Positions 32,693-40,360 of a stretch of DNA of 64,000 bases are shown here, one piece after another. The position numbers and the translations under genes are program-made. The stretch's first letter is position 1; each line of letters starts with the position of its first letter. The notes beneath the pieces were generated by a model. The model did not search any database. It was not told the DNA's origin and saw only the letters and a program-made list of their open reading frames with translations. This DNA comes from Hanstruepera neustonica. GTDB lineage: Bacteria > Bacteroidota > Bacteroidia > Flavobacteriales > Flavobacteriaceae. Location: positions 722,344-786,343 of the forward strand of contig NZ_POWF01000001.1 in assembly GCF_002895005.1 (NCBI RefSeq), given 5' to 3'.

Positions 32693-32700
32693 TACTTTTG
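32693..32700 (+). promoter_or_regulatory. -7 promoter element (TACTTTTG) for TauE/SafE gene
   Basis: A perfect TAnnTTTG, 25 bases before the ATG at 32726. No good -33 TTG at standard spacing is present, as expected for an activator-dependent promoter. Confidence 0.6.
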
Positions 32701-32725
32701 CATCCAAAGTTATAATTACTAAAAT

Positions 32726-33529
32726 ATGGAACTACTGGAAATTTTTGGATATATCAGCGCTTTGATCATTGGCATTTCACTTGGCTTGATTGGAGGCGGA
32801 GGTTCTATTTTGGCAGTTCCTGTATTGGCCTATTTATTTATGGTTAATGAAAAAGTAGCCACAGCCTATTCGCTGTTTATTGTAGGATTTAGTGCGTTAA
32901 TTGGTGGCGTTAAGCAGCATTTCAAAGGATATGTGGATTGGCGTACAGCAGTTGTTTTTGGCTTGCCTGCCATTGTGGGTGTTACTTTGGTAAGACATTA
33001 TTTGGTGCCTGCATTACCTGATGTGTTGTTTGAAGTAAACGATTTTGAATTCACAAGACGTATGGCCATGTTTGGGCTTTTCGCGCTACTCATGTTTCCA
33101 GCAGCGTTTTCCATGCTAAAAAAACGTGAGGATAAAGTAGTTGATAAAGCGGTCAAGTACAATTACCCGTTAATTTTGCTGGAAGGTTTGATTGTTGGGG
33201 CTATAACAGGATTGATTGGCGCAGGTGGTGGGTTTTTAATCATTCCAGCGCTAGTGATTCTCGCTAATGTCAAAATGAAGGTTGCTGTTGGAACCTCATT
33301 GATTATTATAGCCTTTAAGTCCTTGTTAGGATTCTTTTTGGGAGATGCCATGACTATGGAAATTGACTGGACATTTCTTATGACATTTACTGGTATATCC
33401 TTAATTGGTATCTTTATTGGTAGTTATTTAGGAAATTTTATTGATGGTAATAAGTTGAAAAAAGGATTTGGATACTTTATTTTTGTTATGGCCATATTTA
33501 TTTTTTACATGGAATTTTTTGTAAAATAG
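32726..33529 (+). CDS. TauE/SafE-family sulfite exporter-like permease
   Basis: The 267-residue protein has about eight helices in two inverted halves, each with the Gly-rich motif: LIGGGGSILAVPVLAYL near the start and LIGAGGGFLIIPALVIL in the second half. The family moves sulfite, sulfonates or related anions. A predicted Crp/Fnr site and -7 element lie directly upstream, and sulfur-transfer genes follow, so it is probably an exporter of a sulfur oxyanion in persulfide oxidation. Confidence 0.85.
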   Translation: MELLEIFGYISALIIGISLGLIGGGGSILAVPVLAYLFMVNEKVATAYSLFIVGFSALIGGVKQHFKGYVDWRTAVVFGLPAIVGVTLVRHYLVPALPDVLFEVNDFEFTRRMAMFGLFALLMFPAAFSMLKKREDKVVDKAVKYNYPLILLEGLIVGAITGLIGAGGGFLIIPALVILANVKMKVAVGTSLIIIAFKSLLGFFLGDAMTMEIDWTFLMTFTGISLIGIFIGSYLGNFIDGNKLKKGFGYFIFVMAIFIFYMEFFVK

Positions 33530-33533
33530 GATT

Positions 33534-33547
33534 GTAACTTAAGTTAC
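33534..33547. promoter_or_regulatory. Predicted Crp/Fnr site 2 (GTAAC-TTAA-GTTAC)
   Basis: The whole 14 bp is a perfect palindrome including the spacer. The centre (33540.5) is 29.5 bp before the -7 element TAAATTTG at 33570, identical spacing to site 1. Confidence 0.72.
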
Positions 33548-33569
33548 TGCTTGATTGATAATCAAATCG

Positions 33570-33577
33570 TAAATTTG
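33570..33577 (+). promoter_or_regulatory. -7 promoter element (TAAATTTG) for MBL-rhodanese gene
   Basis: A perfect TAnnTTTG, 20 bases before the ATG at 33598, and downstream of Crp/Fnr site 2. Confidence 0.6.
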
Positions 33578-33597
33578 TAAAATTAAAATTTAGAAAG

Positions 33598-35010
33598 ATG
33601 AAGATAGAACAAATATATACTGGATGTTTAGCACAAGGCGCATACTACATAGAGAGTGAAGGTGAAGTGGCTATTATTGATCCATTGCGAGAAGTAAAGC
33701 CTTACATTGAAAGAGCCAAGAAAGCTAACGCTAAAATTAAATATATTTTTGAAACCCATTTTCATGCTGATTTTGTCAGTGGGCATGTTACCCTATCAAA
33801 AGAGACAGGCGCTCCAATCATTTATGGACCAACAGCTAATCCCTCGTTTGATGCCCACATAGCTAAAGACCAGGAGGAATTTAAACTTGGAAACATTACC
33901 ATTGTAGCCGTGCACACACCAGGACATACTATGGAGAGTACAACCTATTTGCTACGTGATGAAAATGGTAAAGATCATGCTATTTTTAGTGGCGACACAT
34001 TGTTTTTAGGGGATGTTGGGCGACCAGATTTAGCTCAAAAAGCAGCTGATATGACTCAAGAAGAATTGGCTGGTATGCTCTATGATAGTTTGCGAAGCAA
34101 AATTATGCCATTAGCCGATGACGTTATTGTTTATCCTGCTCATGGCGCAGGATCGGCATGTGGTAAAAATATGATGAAGGAAACAGTAGACACGCTCGGT
34201 AATCAAAAAAACATGAATTATGCCTTACGAGCCAATATGACTAAACAGGAATTTATTGATGAGGTAACCGAAGGTTTGCAAGCCCCACCAAAATATTTTC
34301 CTTTGAATGTTAAAATGAACAAAGAAGGTTATGATGATATTGATGAGGTATTAAAGCGTGGCACACAAGCTTTAACTCCTGATGCCTTTGAAGCTGCTGC
34401 CAATGAGACAGAAGCCGTGGTATTGGATGTACGTCATCAAAGTGAGTTTGTGAAAGGCCATATTCCAAGATCCATTTTTATAGGTATAGATGGTGGTTTT
34501 GCTCCATGGGTTGGCGCATTGATAGCCGATGTAAAACAGCCGATTTTATTGGTGACTCCTGAAGGTAGAGAGGAAGAAACTATCACTAGATTATCGCGTG
34601 TAGGTTTTGACAATACTTTGGGATATTTAAAGGGTGGTTTTGAAGCATGGAAAGCGGCTTCTAAAGAATACGATACCATTTCATCCATTTCGGCAGATGT
34701 CTTTAAAGAAAAATTAGCGGATTCGAATATCCCAGTGTTTGATGTTCGAAAAAAAGGTGAATATGCCAGCGAGCATGTAAAAGATGCGCATTTAACACCT
34801 TTGGACTTCTTGAATGATCATTTGAGTGAGTTTCCAGAAAATGAGACTTTCTATGTGCATTGCGCTGGTGGTTATCGTAGTGTGATAGCAGCATCCATTT
34901 TAAAAAGTCGCGGTATTCATAATTTAGTAGATGTTGCAGGTGGTTTTGGTGCTATTAAAAAAGCAGGAATCCCAGTAACAGATTATGTTTGCCCTTCGAC
35001 ATTAAAATAG
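33598..35010 (+). CDS. Metallo-beta-lactamase-fold persulfide dioxygenase-like protein with two rhodanese domains
   Basis: The 470-residue protein starts with an MBL domain like ETHE1: THFHADFVSGH (His54, His56, Asp58, His63), HTPGHTMES and FSGDTLFLGDVGRPDL. ETHE1-type enzymes oxidise glutathione persulfide to sulfite. Two rhodanese-like domains follow: the first (~265-355) lacks an active-site Cys (VTPEGREEE at that loop), the second (~365-465) has it (HCAGGYRSV). Sulfite formed could leave through the adjacent TauE/SafE permease. A Crp/Fnr site and -7 element lie just upstream, and a strong terminator follows. Confidence 0.88.
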   Translation: MKIEQIYTGCLAQGAYYIESEGEVAIIDPLREVKPYIERAKKANAKIKYIFETHFHADFVSGHVTLSKETGAPIIYGPTANPSFDAHIAKDQEEFKLGNITIVAVHTPGHTMESTTYLLRDENGKDHAIFSGDTLFLGDVGRPDLAQKAADMTQEELAGMLYDSLRSKIMPLADDVIVYPAHGAGSACGKNMMKETVDTLGNQKNMNYALRANMTKQEFIDEVTEGLQAPPKYFPLNVKMNKEGYDDIDEVLKRGTQALTPDAFEAAANETEAVVLDVRHQSEFVKGHIPRSIFIGIDGGFAPWVGALIADVKQPILLVTPEGREEETITRLSRVGFDNTLGYLKGGFEAWKAASKEYDTISSISADVFKEKLADSNIPVFDVRKKGEYASEHVKDAHLTPLDFLNDHLSEFPENETFYVHCAGGYRSVIAASILKSRGIHNLVDVAGGFGAIKKAGIPVTDYVCPSTLK

Positions 35011-35034
35011 TTTGACAACTAAATTAGGTATTTG

Positions 35035-35061
35035 AAAGAGCGGCATTGCCGCTCTTTTTTT
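35035..35061 (+). terminator. Rho-independent terminator after MBL-rhodanese gene
   Basis: A perfect 10-bp stem AAAGAGCGGC/GCCGCTCTTT with a three-base loop is followed by T residues. It separates the MBL-rhodanese gene from the next unit and shows that an in-frame ATG at 35032 is not the start of the downstream rhodanese. Confidence 0.92.
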
Positions 35062-35062
35062 A

Positions 35063-35076
35063 GTAACAAATGTTAC
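35063..35076. promoter_or_regulatory. Predicted Crp/Fnr site 3 (GTAAC-AAAT-GTTAC)
   Basis: A perfect 5-bp inverted repeat two bases after the terminator. The centre (35069.5) is 29.5 bp before TAATTTTA at 35099, which matches TAnnTTTG except the last base. This is the third site with identical geometry. Confidence 0.7.
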
Positions 35077-35098
35077 GGACAGGCTTACTTCAAAGTTG

Positions 35099-35106
35099 TA
35101 ATTTTA
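35099..35106 (+). promoter_or_regulatory. Near-consensus -7 element (TAATTTTA)
   Basis: Seven of the eight positions fit TAnnTTTG; the final G is A. The position is set by the 29.5-bp rule from Crp/Fnr site 3. The implied start of transcription is about 35111, so translation must start at 35119 or 35128. Confidence 0.5.
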
Positions 35107-35127
35107 CACTTGAAATTAATGTTAAAC

Positions 35128-35487
35128 ATGAAACAAATAATAATCATTATGTCAATAATATCCATGTTATTCGGAACAACCAGTCAAGATTCTGCCATTA
35201 AGGTTTTGGCTCCAACAGAATATAAAACGCAAATTGAAAAAGGAAAAGTACAATTGGTGGACGTCAGAACACCAAACGAATACCAATCGGGTCACATTAA
35301 AAATGCCCAAAATATTGATTTTAACGCGCCGTCTTTCGCTAGTCAATTTGAAAAATTAGATAAAGAAAAGCCCGTTTATGTTTATTGCCGAAGTGGCATG
35401 CGTAGTGCTCAAGCATCCAAAAAATTGGTAGCTATGGGTTTCAAGGAAATTTACGATCTTAGAGGTGGTTATTTAAATTGGAAATAA
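35128..35487 (+). CDS. Exported single-domain rhodanese
   Basis: The start is placed at 35128 (or 35119) because the terminator, operator and promoter occupy 35035-35106. The 119-residue product has a hydrophobic N-terminus (KQIIIIMSIISMLFGTTSQ) suggesting export, then a rhodanese domain with LVDVRTPNEYQSGHI and the active-site loop VYCRSGMRSAQ, Cys present. It probably accepts sulfane sulfur in the periplasm. It is first of a tightly packed set: HMA, cytochrome, thioredoxin and TPMT genes follow with overlaps or gaps under ten bases. Confidence 0.82.
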   Translation: MKQIIIIMSIISMLFGTTSQDSAIKVLAPTEYKTQIEKGKVQLVDVRTPNEYQSGHIKNAQNIDFNAPSFASQFEKLDKEKPVYVYCRSGMRSAQASKKLVAMGFKEIYDLRGGYLNWK

Positions 35488-35488
35488 C

Positions 35489-35761
35489 ATGAATGCAGCT
35501 ATTGTAATCCAAAACTTGAAATGTGGCGGTTGTGCCAACACCGTTAAGAATAAGCTATCTGAAATTGAAGGGCTTCAAGACATTCATGTTGATATTGACA
35601 ACAGTGTTGTAGCGTTCCAATATAGTCTAGAGGAACAGTTAACTAAAGCAAAAGACCGATTGAAAGCCATTGGCTACCCAGAACAAAATGCGGCAAATTC
35701 CATGATTACAAAAGCTAAATCATACATCAGTTGTGCAACCGGTAAAATGGCAAAATCATGA
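35489..35761 (+). CDS. Heavy-metal-associated (HMA) domain protein
   Basis: The 90-residue protein has one HMA fold: IQNLKCGGCANTVKNKLSEIEGL with C-x-x-C, then VDIDNSVVAFQY and LKAIGYPEQN. A short C-terminal tail has one more Cys (SYISCATGK). A copper or other soft-metal chaperone role, or a thiol/persulfide relay given the neighbours, is possible. It starts one base after the rhodanese stop and overlaps the cytochrome gene by ATGA. Confidence 0.82.
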   Translation: MNAAIVIQNLKCGGCANTVKNKLSEIEGLQDIHVDIDNSVVAFQYSLEEQLTKAKDRLKAIGYPEQNAANSMITKAKSYISCATGKMAKS

Positions 35762-36762
35762 TTTTGAGAACCTCCTTTGTTTTGGTATTTCTTGTTTTGA
35801 TGGTAGGTTGTAAAAACAACAACCATAATAGCGGATATACTGAAATCGAATCCATTAAGAATTCTGAAGAGCATCCTGGCAAAAAACTCATGGAGACCAA
35901 TTGTTATGTGTGCCATAGTCCAACAGCTAGTGAGCAGAGCCGAATAGCACCTCCCATGATAGCTGTCAAGAAGCATTATTTAACAAATGGTATTTCAAAA
36001 AAAGACTTTATAAAAAGTATTCAGGATTTTATGAAAAATCCAAATGCTGACGACGCCAAGATGATTGGTGCCGTGAAACGATTTGGTGTTATGCCAAAAG
36101 CCAATTATCCAGAGGCAACCATTACCCAAATTGCTGATTACATTTATGACAATGATATTGAGCAACCCGAGTGGTTTGAAGAACATTTTAAACAAGGTCA
36201 CGGTCAGGGTAAAGGCCAAGGCAAGGGAAATGGCCATCATGGTCAGATGATGGACAAACAACAAGCCACAGTTGACGATTCAGATTTAAGCTTTGAAGAA
36301 CGCGGATTGAAATACGCTTTGGGAACGAAGGCTGAATTGGGAAAAAACTTAATGGGCACTATTCAGAAAAAAGGTACTTTGGAAGCCATTACCTTTTGCA
36401 ACGAAGTGGCCTATCCGTTGACGGATAGTATGGCCGTAGTTTATAATGCGACTATCAAACGCGTATCTGACAAACCCAGAAATCCAGACAACGCAGCAAA
36501 TTCAAAAGAGAAATACTATATTAGAAAGTTTCAGAAAACCCTAGCTGAAAACCAAGAACCGCAAGCTATTATTGAAGAAGGGACGGACACTGTAAACTTT
36601 TATTATCCTATAACGACTAACAGCATGTGCTTGCAATGTCATGGAAAGAATATTGAACCCGAAGTTTATAATACTATTAAGCGCCTATATCCACAGGATT
36701 TGGCAACGGGTTATGGTGAAAATGAAGTGCGAGGCATGTGGAGCATATCATTTAATAAGTAA
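35758..36762 (+). CDS. Lipoprotein c-type cytochrome with DUF3365 domain
   Basis: The 334-residue protein begins with a lipoprotein signal (VFLVLMVGCKNN, Cys about 20). A first heme motif CYVCH (~residue 49) lies in a cytochrome c domain; a Gly/His/Lys-rich linker (QGHGQGKGQGKGNGHHGQ) follows; the second half is DUF3365 with heme motif CLQCH near residue 285. It should be a periplasmic, outer-membrane or inner-membrane-anchored electron carrier. Its place in the rhodanese operon suggests it takes electrons from sulfur oxidation. Confidence 0.82.
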   Translation: MILRTSFVLVFLVLMVGCKNNNHNSGYTEIESIKNSEEHPGKKLMETNCYVCHSPTASEQSRIAPPMIAVKKHYLTNGISKKDFIKSIQDFMKNPNADDAKMIGAVKRFGVMPKANYPEATITQIADYIYDNDIEQPEWFEEHFKQGHGQGKGQGKGNGHHGQMMDKQQATVDDSDLSFEERGLKYALGTKAELGKNLMGTIQKKGTLEAITFCNEVAYPLTDSMAVVYNATIKRVSDKPRNPDNAANSKEKYYIRKFQKTLAENQEPQAIIEEGTDTVNFYYPITTNSMCLQCHGKNIEPEVYNTIKRLYPQDLATGYGENEVRGMWSISFNK

Positions 36763-36770
36763 ATTTTGTT

Positions 36771-37067
36771 ATGAGTAGCTTTTCTAATTTAATAAATCAA
36801 GACAAACCTGTACTCGTGGACTTTTTTGCAGAATGGTGTGGCCCTTGTAAAATGATGGCACCAATTCTCAAAGAGGTAAAGGATGCACTGGGTGAATCAG
36901 TTTCTATTTTAAAGGTAGATGTGGATAAAAACCAAACATTGGCTGCGCAAATGCAGGTAAGAGGTGTGCCTACTTTGGTATTATATAAAAAGGGCAAACA
37001 ACTTTGGCGGCAATCTGGAGTCGTTCAAAAAAACGATTTAATTTCCCTGATACAATCACATGCCTGA
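36771..37067 (+). CDS. Thioredoxin
   Basis: The 98-residue protein is a classic cytosolic thioredoxin: VDFFAEWCGPCKMMAPIL with Cys23 and Cys26 and the cis-Pro motif VRGVPTLVLY. It reduces disulfides and can release sulfide from persulfides. It lies eight bases after the cytochrome gene and overlaps the next gene by eight bases, so it is part of the sulfur operon. Confidence 0.9.
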   Translation: MSSFSNLINQDKPVLVDFFAEWCGPCKMMAPILKEVKDALGESVSILKVDVDKNQTLAAQMQVRGVPTLVLYKKGKQLWRQSGVVQKNDLISLIQSHA

Positions 37068-37650
37068 TTTGAATTTATCTGAAGAATTTTGGGATAATCG
37101 CTATAAAACCCATGATACGGGTTGGGATATCGGTCATGTTTCTACACCGTTAAAAACCTATATTGATCAACTACAGAATAAAGCGCTCAAAATCCTGATT
37201 CCAGGCGCTGGTAATGCCTATGAAGCCGAGTATCTCCTTCGCGATGGTTTTCAAAATGTTCATGTCGTTGACTTATCAAGTACGGCTTTGAGTAATCTAA
37301 AGGCTCGTGTCCCTGAATTTCCTGAAGAGCAACTATATCATACTAACTTCTTTGACTTGAATGAGACTTTTGATTTAATATTGGAGCAAACATTTTTTTG
37401 TGCCATTAATCCGGATTTGAGAATGGCTTATTCAGAAAAAATGGTTGAGCTTTTAGAAACAAATGGTAAACTGGTAGGCTTGTTGTTCAATGATACTTTG
37501 AACACGGATAGACCGCCATTTGGAGGCTCAAAAAAAGAATATCTATTTTATTTTGAACCCTATTTTTATATTGATGTTTTCCAGGAATGCTACAATTCCA
37601 TCGAAAGTAGAGCCGGTCGCGAGTTATTTATCAAGTTGCTGAAGAAATAA
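37060..37650 (+). CDS. Thiopurine/thiol methyltransferase (TPMT)-family protein
   Basis: The 196-residue protein starts SEEFWDNRYKTHDTGWDIG and has the SAM-binding stretch LIPGAGNAYEAEYLLRDGF, both typical of TPMT-like methyltransferases. Relatives methylate thiols, selenium or tellurium compounds, or hydrogen sulfide-like nucleophiles. In a sulfane-sulfur operon, S-methylation of sulfide or a thiol is a reasonable inference. It is the last gene of the operon; a convergent gene begins four bases after. Confidence 0.85.
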   Translation: MPDLNLSEEFWDNRYKTHDTGWDIGHVSTPLKTYIDQLQNKALKILIPGAGNAYEAEYLLRDGFQNVHVVDLSSTALSNLKARVPEFPEEQLYHTNFFDLNETFDLILEQTFFCAINPDLRMAYSEKMVELLETNGKLVGLLFNDTLNTDRPPFGGSKKEYLFYFEPYFYIDVFQECYNSIESRAGRELFIKLLKK

Positions 37651-37653
37651 GAC

Positions 37654-38532
37654 TTACTTCTTTTTCTTAAAAAAGCCGTGGGTTAATTGTCCCCAAAAAT
37701 TTTGAGGCATGTTTTCATCGCCTTTATATCCCAACTTAATGCTTCCACTGTCTTCAGGAACATAGTTGGTTTTGAAAATATAATCCCATAAACTTAAGCT
37801 GATACCAAAGTTTACCCCATATTGCCTATTATCTGGTAAACTGTAAGCATGATGGTACAAATGCATGACAGGATTATTAAATATATATTTTAGGGGTCCC
37901 CAAGTAATTTTAATATTCGAGTGGTTAAAATGACCAATTGTAATAGCCATAAAATGGACAATGTAAGCCTGTTCGGGTTCAAAACCACCTAAAATCATGA
38001 CACCAAAAACTTTTAAGGGTTTGTACAGGATGTTTTCCATCCAGTGGTAGCGTAAATGGGCTGCAAATCCCATTTCTTTTACACTATGGTGAACTTGATG
38101 AAAACGCCATAACACTTCAATACGATGTAGCATAACGTGGGTAAACCATTGCACAAAATCCAAAACGATAAAAAACACCAACAACTGGAGCCACATTGGC
38201 CAAATTGAAATATCAATAATAGCGAGACTTTTCATAGAAATCCCCACATTACTGAAAGCTAGCTCTAAAACACTGTAAATACCCGTAATGATAATGGCGA
38301 AAATGAAAAAATTGAAGAACATGTAAAAGGTATCCAGCCAAAAGTCTTTTCTAAAAATAGCTTGCTCTCGACGCCAAGGAAAGACAATTTCCAGTAGCCA
38401 TACCACTAAAGAAATGACAATTAACCCCCAAAAGTAATTAGTATACCAAGGCACTTGAAACGTTATGGAATTCCAAGTCCAATTCAGCGTTCCTGTGAAG
38501 GCATTTATAAAAACTTCAATATATTCCCACAT
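37654..38532 (-). CDS. Sterol desaturase/fatty acid hydroxylase superfamily membrane protein
   Basis: The start is placed at 38532 (MWEYIEVFINAF, 292 residues) because a perfect -7 element TAACTTTG lies at 38557-38550, 17 bases upstream; the ATG at 38586 would precede it. The di-iron His motifs are intact: HVMLHR, FHQVHH and a later HLYHHA. About five membrane helices are present. Substrate is unknown (lipid, sterol-like or carotenoid). It is transcribed away from the YeeE pair; the fourth Crp/Fnr site lies between them. Confidence 0.8.
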   Translation of the reverse strand: MWEYIEVFINAFTGTLNWTWNSITFQVPWYTNYFWGLIVISLVVWLLEIVFPWRREQAIFRKDFWLDTFYMFFNFFIFAIIITGIYSVLELAFSNVGISMKSLAIIDISIWPMWLQLLVFFIVLDFVQWFTHVMLHRIEVLWRFHQVHHSVKEMGFAAHLRYHWMENILYKPLKVFGVMILGGFEPEQAYIVHFMAITIGHFNHSNIKITWGPLKYIFNNPVMHLYHHAYSLPDNRQYGVNFGISLSLWDYIFKTNYVPEDSGSIKLGYKGDENMPQNFWGQLTHGFFKKKK

Positions 38533-38549
38533 AGAAAGTTGTTGTTTTA

Positions 38550-38557
38550 CAAAGTTA
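38550..38557 (-). promoter_or_regulatory. -7 promoter element (TAACTTTG) for sterol desaturase-like gene
   Basis: On the minus strand this is a perfect TAnnTTTG, 17 bases before the ATG at 38532. The Crp/Fnr site at 38614-38627 is too far upstream for the class II geometry seen at sites 1-3. Confidence 0.5.
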
Positions 38558-38613
38558 CGGACAATTCGTAAAATGATTTCATACAAAATTGCACTAAATA
38601 ACTGTTAAAGTCA

Positions 38614-38627
38614 GTAACTAATGTTAC
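38614..38627. promoter_or_regulatory. Predicted Crp/Fnr site 4 (GTAAC-TAAT-GTTAC)
   Basis: A perfect 5-bp inverted repeat in the divergent gap between the sterol desaturase-like gene and the YeeE pair. Only a weak -7 candidate (TTTCTTTG, 38657-38664) lies on the YeeE side, 36.5 bp from the centre, so the exact spacing of sites 1-3 is not kept. The role is still likely, since the downstream genes are sulfur transporters. Confidence 0.6.
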
Positions 38628-38679
38628 GAAATGTGGCTGGTAGCATCAATTTTCTTTTTCTTTGTAAAAATTTTTTGAA

Positions 38680-39237
38680 ATGGATTTAATAAATGAACCT
38701 TGGCCATGGTATGTGTCCGGTCCCATGATTGCTTTTATCATGTTTTTGTTGATTATGGTTGATAAACGGTTTGGAATGTCTTCAAACTTAAGAACCATGT
38801 GTAGTATGGTGGGAGCTGGAAAGTCAGCAACTTTTTTTGATTTTGACTGGAAGTCCCAACGCTGGAATTTAGTTGTTGTTGTAGGTGCTGTTATTGGTGG
38901 TTTTATAGCTTCAAATTTTATGACACCTAATGAAGCCGTTGCTATTAATGCAGATACCATCACCAATTTGAGAGCATTAGGTTTTAACAGTGCAGGTGAG
39001 GCTTACTTGCCCACCGAGTTATTCAGTAATGCCGTTTTTTCAGATTTTAAAGCCTTGGCAATTTTAATTATTGGCGGATTTTTGGTTGGCTTTGGTGCAC
39101 GCTATGCCGGAGGCTGTACTTCCGGTCATGCCATTTCAGGTTTGAGTAATTTGCAATTACCATCATTGATTGCTGTTGTTGGCTTTTTTATTGGTGGATT
39201 ATTGATGGTTCATGTGTTATTCCCACTAATATTTTAA
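38680..39237 (+). CDS. YeeE/YedE-family sulfur transport protein, N-terminal-type subunit
   Basis: The 185-residue protein has about five helices and the conserved Cys motif GARYAGGCTSGHAISGLSNLQ near residue 145. YeeE-type proteins carry thiosulfate or a sulfane sulfur across the membrane through Cys residues. It is followed three bases later by a second YeeE-like subunit; the split pair is common in bacteria and is often next to rhodaneses and MBL-persulfide dioxygenases. A Crp/Fnr site lies upstream. Confidence 0.85.
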   Translation: MDLINEPWPWYVSGPMIAFIMFLLIMVDKRFGMSSNLRTMCSMVGAGKSATFFDFDWKSQRWNLVVVVGAVIGGFIASNFMTPNEAVAINADTITNLRALGFNSAGEAYLPTELFSNAVFSDFKALAILIIGGFLVGFGARYAGGCTSGHAISGLSNLQLPSLIAVVGFFIGGLLMVHVLFPLIF

Positions 39238-39240
39238 GAG

Positions 39241-39654
39241 ATGAAAACGATTGTTTATTTAGTCATAGGAATTCTATTTGGCATTACCATGTTTAAGTCG
39301 GAAGCAGCATCTTGGTTTCGAATTTATGAAATGTTTCAATTTCAGGCATTCCATATGTATGGCATTATTGGGTCGGCACTAGTATTAGGTGTTTTAATGA
39401 CTTATTCTATAAAACGATTTAATATCAAATCATTTTATAAAAATGCTATTCATTTTGAAGCCAAAGAGAAAAGTTTTTACCGTTATATGATTGGTGGCAT
39501 TCTGTTTGGTTTGGGTTGGGCTTTAGCTGGTGCCTGCCCAGGGCCTATGTACACCTTGGTGGGCGCGGGATTTATGCCTATGATTCTAGTGGTTTTTGCT
39601 GCTGTTGTTGGCACCTTTGTGTATGGTTTGTTGAAAGATAAATTACCACATTAA
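39241..39654 (+). CDS. YeeE/YedE-family sulfur transport protein, second subunit (DUF6691 type)
   Basis: The 137-residue protein has four helices and the motif ALAGACPGPMYTLVGAGF with the conserved Cys. It forms a pair with the upstream gene, and both together equal a full-length YeeE. It probably takes part in import of thiosulfate or sulfane sulfur for the cytosolic rhodaneses. Confidence 0.85.
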   Translation: MKTIVYLVIGILFGITMFKSEAASWFRIYEMFQFQAFHMYGIIGSALVLGVLMTYSIKRFNIKSFYKNAIHFEAKEKSFYRYMIGGILFGLGWALAGACPGPMYTLVGAGFMPMILVVFAAVVGTFVYGLLKDKLPH

Positions 39655-39707
39655 ATAATTTTGTAAGGAGTTAAACAAACAAAGGACTGAATCAGGAAAA
39701 TGATCTT

Positions 39708-40307
39708 ATGAAGTCTTTATCACTCTTGTTTGCCTTATTCTTATCACTTACATTATTTGCACAAGTTCCTGAAAAAGCAGCCGATATTAGTCCCTTGCTA
39801 ATTGGTGAAAGTATACCCAATGCCAAATTGTTGGATGTAAATGGTCGCGATGTTTCTCTACATAAAGTCATTAAAGAAAAACCCACTGTGTTGGTTTTCT
39901 ATAGAGGCGGTTGGTGTCCGTATTGTAATGAGCAATTAGCAGCGTTGGGAGAAGCAGATCAGGAAATCATTGATTTAGGCTATCAAATTGTGGCCGTGAG
40001 CCCTGACCATGTTGCGTCGTTGAAACCAACGATTGATACCGAAGGTTTGAATTATCAAGTATATGCCGATCCTCAAGCAAAGTTTATTCAAGAAATGGGT
40101 ATTGGATTTCAAACACCCGGTATGGCAAAACTGTATATTGCCAAGAAAACCAAAATGGACGCCACGGATATATTACCTGTTCCTGCTGTTTTTATATTAA
40201 ATACATCTGGTGAAATCTTGTTTGAGTATATCAATCCAAATTATAAAATACGATTGAGTTCAGAGCTTTTGTTAGCCAATTTAAAAGCTTTAAAACCTAA
40301 AAATTAG
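39708..40307 (+). CDS. Exported peroxiredoxin-like protein (AhpC/TSA, C-x-x-C)
   Basis: The 199-residue protein has a signal peptide (KSLSLLFALFLSLTLFA) and a thioredoxin-fold domain with VLVFYRGGWCPYCNEQLAAL. The C-P-Y-C site resembles the two-Cys peroxiredoxin-like proteins of Bacteroidota. The C-terminal half has VFILNTSGEILFEYINPNYK. It would act as a periplasmic thiol oxidoreductase or peroxidase. It lies 53 bases after the YeeE pair and just before the mobile element border; a strong terminator follows. Confidence 0.8.
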   Translation: MKSLSLLFALFLSLTLFAQVPEKAADISPLLIGESIPNAKLLDVNGRDVSLHKVIKEKPTVLVFYRGGWCPYCNEQLAALGEADQEIIDLGYQIVAVSPDHVASLKPTIDTEGLNYQVYADPQAKFIQEMGIGFQTPGMAKLYIAKKTKMDATDILPVPAVFILNTSGEILFEYINPNYKIRLSSELLLANLKALKPKN

Positions 40308-40331
40308 ACGATTATTTTGCATATAAAACCA

Positions 40332-40360
40332 AAAAACCCGAACAATTTGTTCGGGTTTTT
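40332..40360. terminator. Strong hairpin terminator after peroxiredoxin-like gene
   Basis: A perfect stem AAAAACCCGAACAA/TTGTTCGGGTTTTT with a one-to-three-base loop ends in T residues. The A run on the other side makes it usable from both directions. It marks the likely left border of the core chromosome before the integrase region. Confidence 0.9.

Noticed and set aside
35032-35127. N-terminal extension of the rhodanese from an ATG at 35032
   Set aside because: It would cover a strong terminator, a predicted operator and a promoter; the downstream Met gives a proper signal peptide.
37060-37650. The methyltransferase as the missing ArsM
   Set aside because: The motifs are those of the TPMT family and no Cys triad of ArsM is present; it belongs to the sulfur operon.
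37640-37680. Bidirectional terminator between the TPMT and sterol desaturase-like genes
   Set aside because: Only a weak imperfect AAGAAATAAG/CTTACTTCTT pairing within coding ends was seen.
38614-38664. Fourth regulator site having the same exact geometry as the other three
   Set aside because: The sequence 29.5 bp from its centre is not a good -7 element; the nearest candidate is 36.5 bp away and lacks the A of TAnnTTTG.
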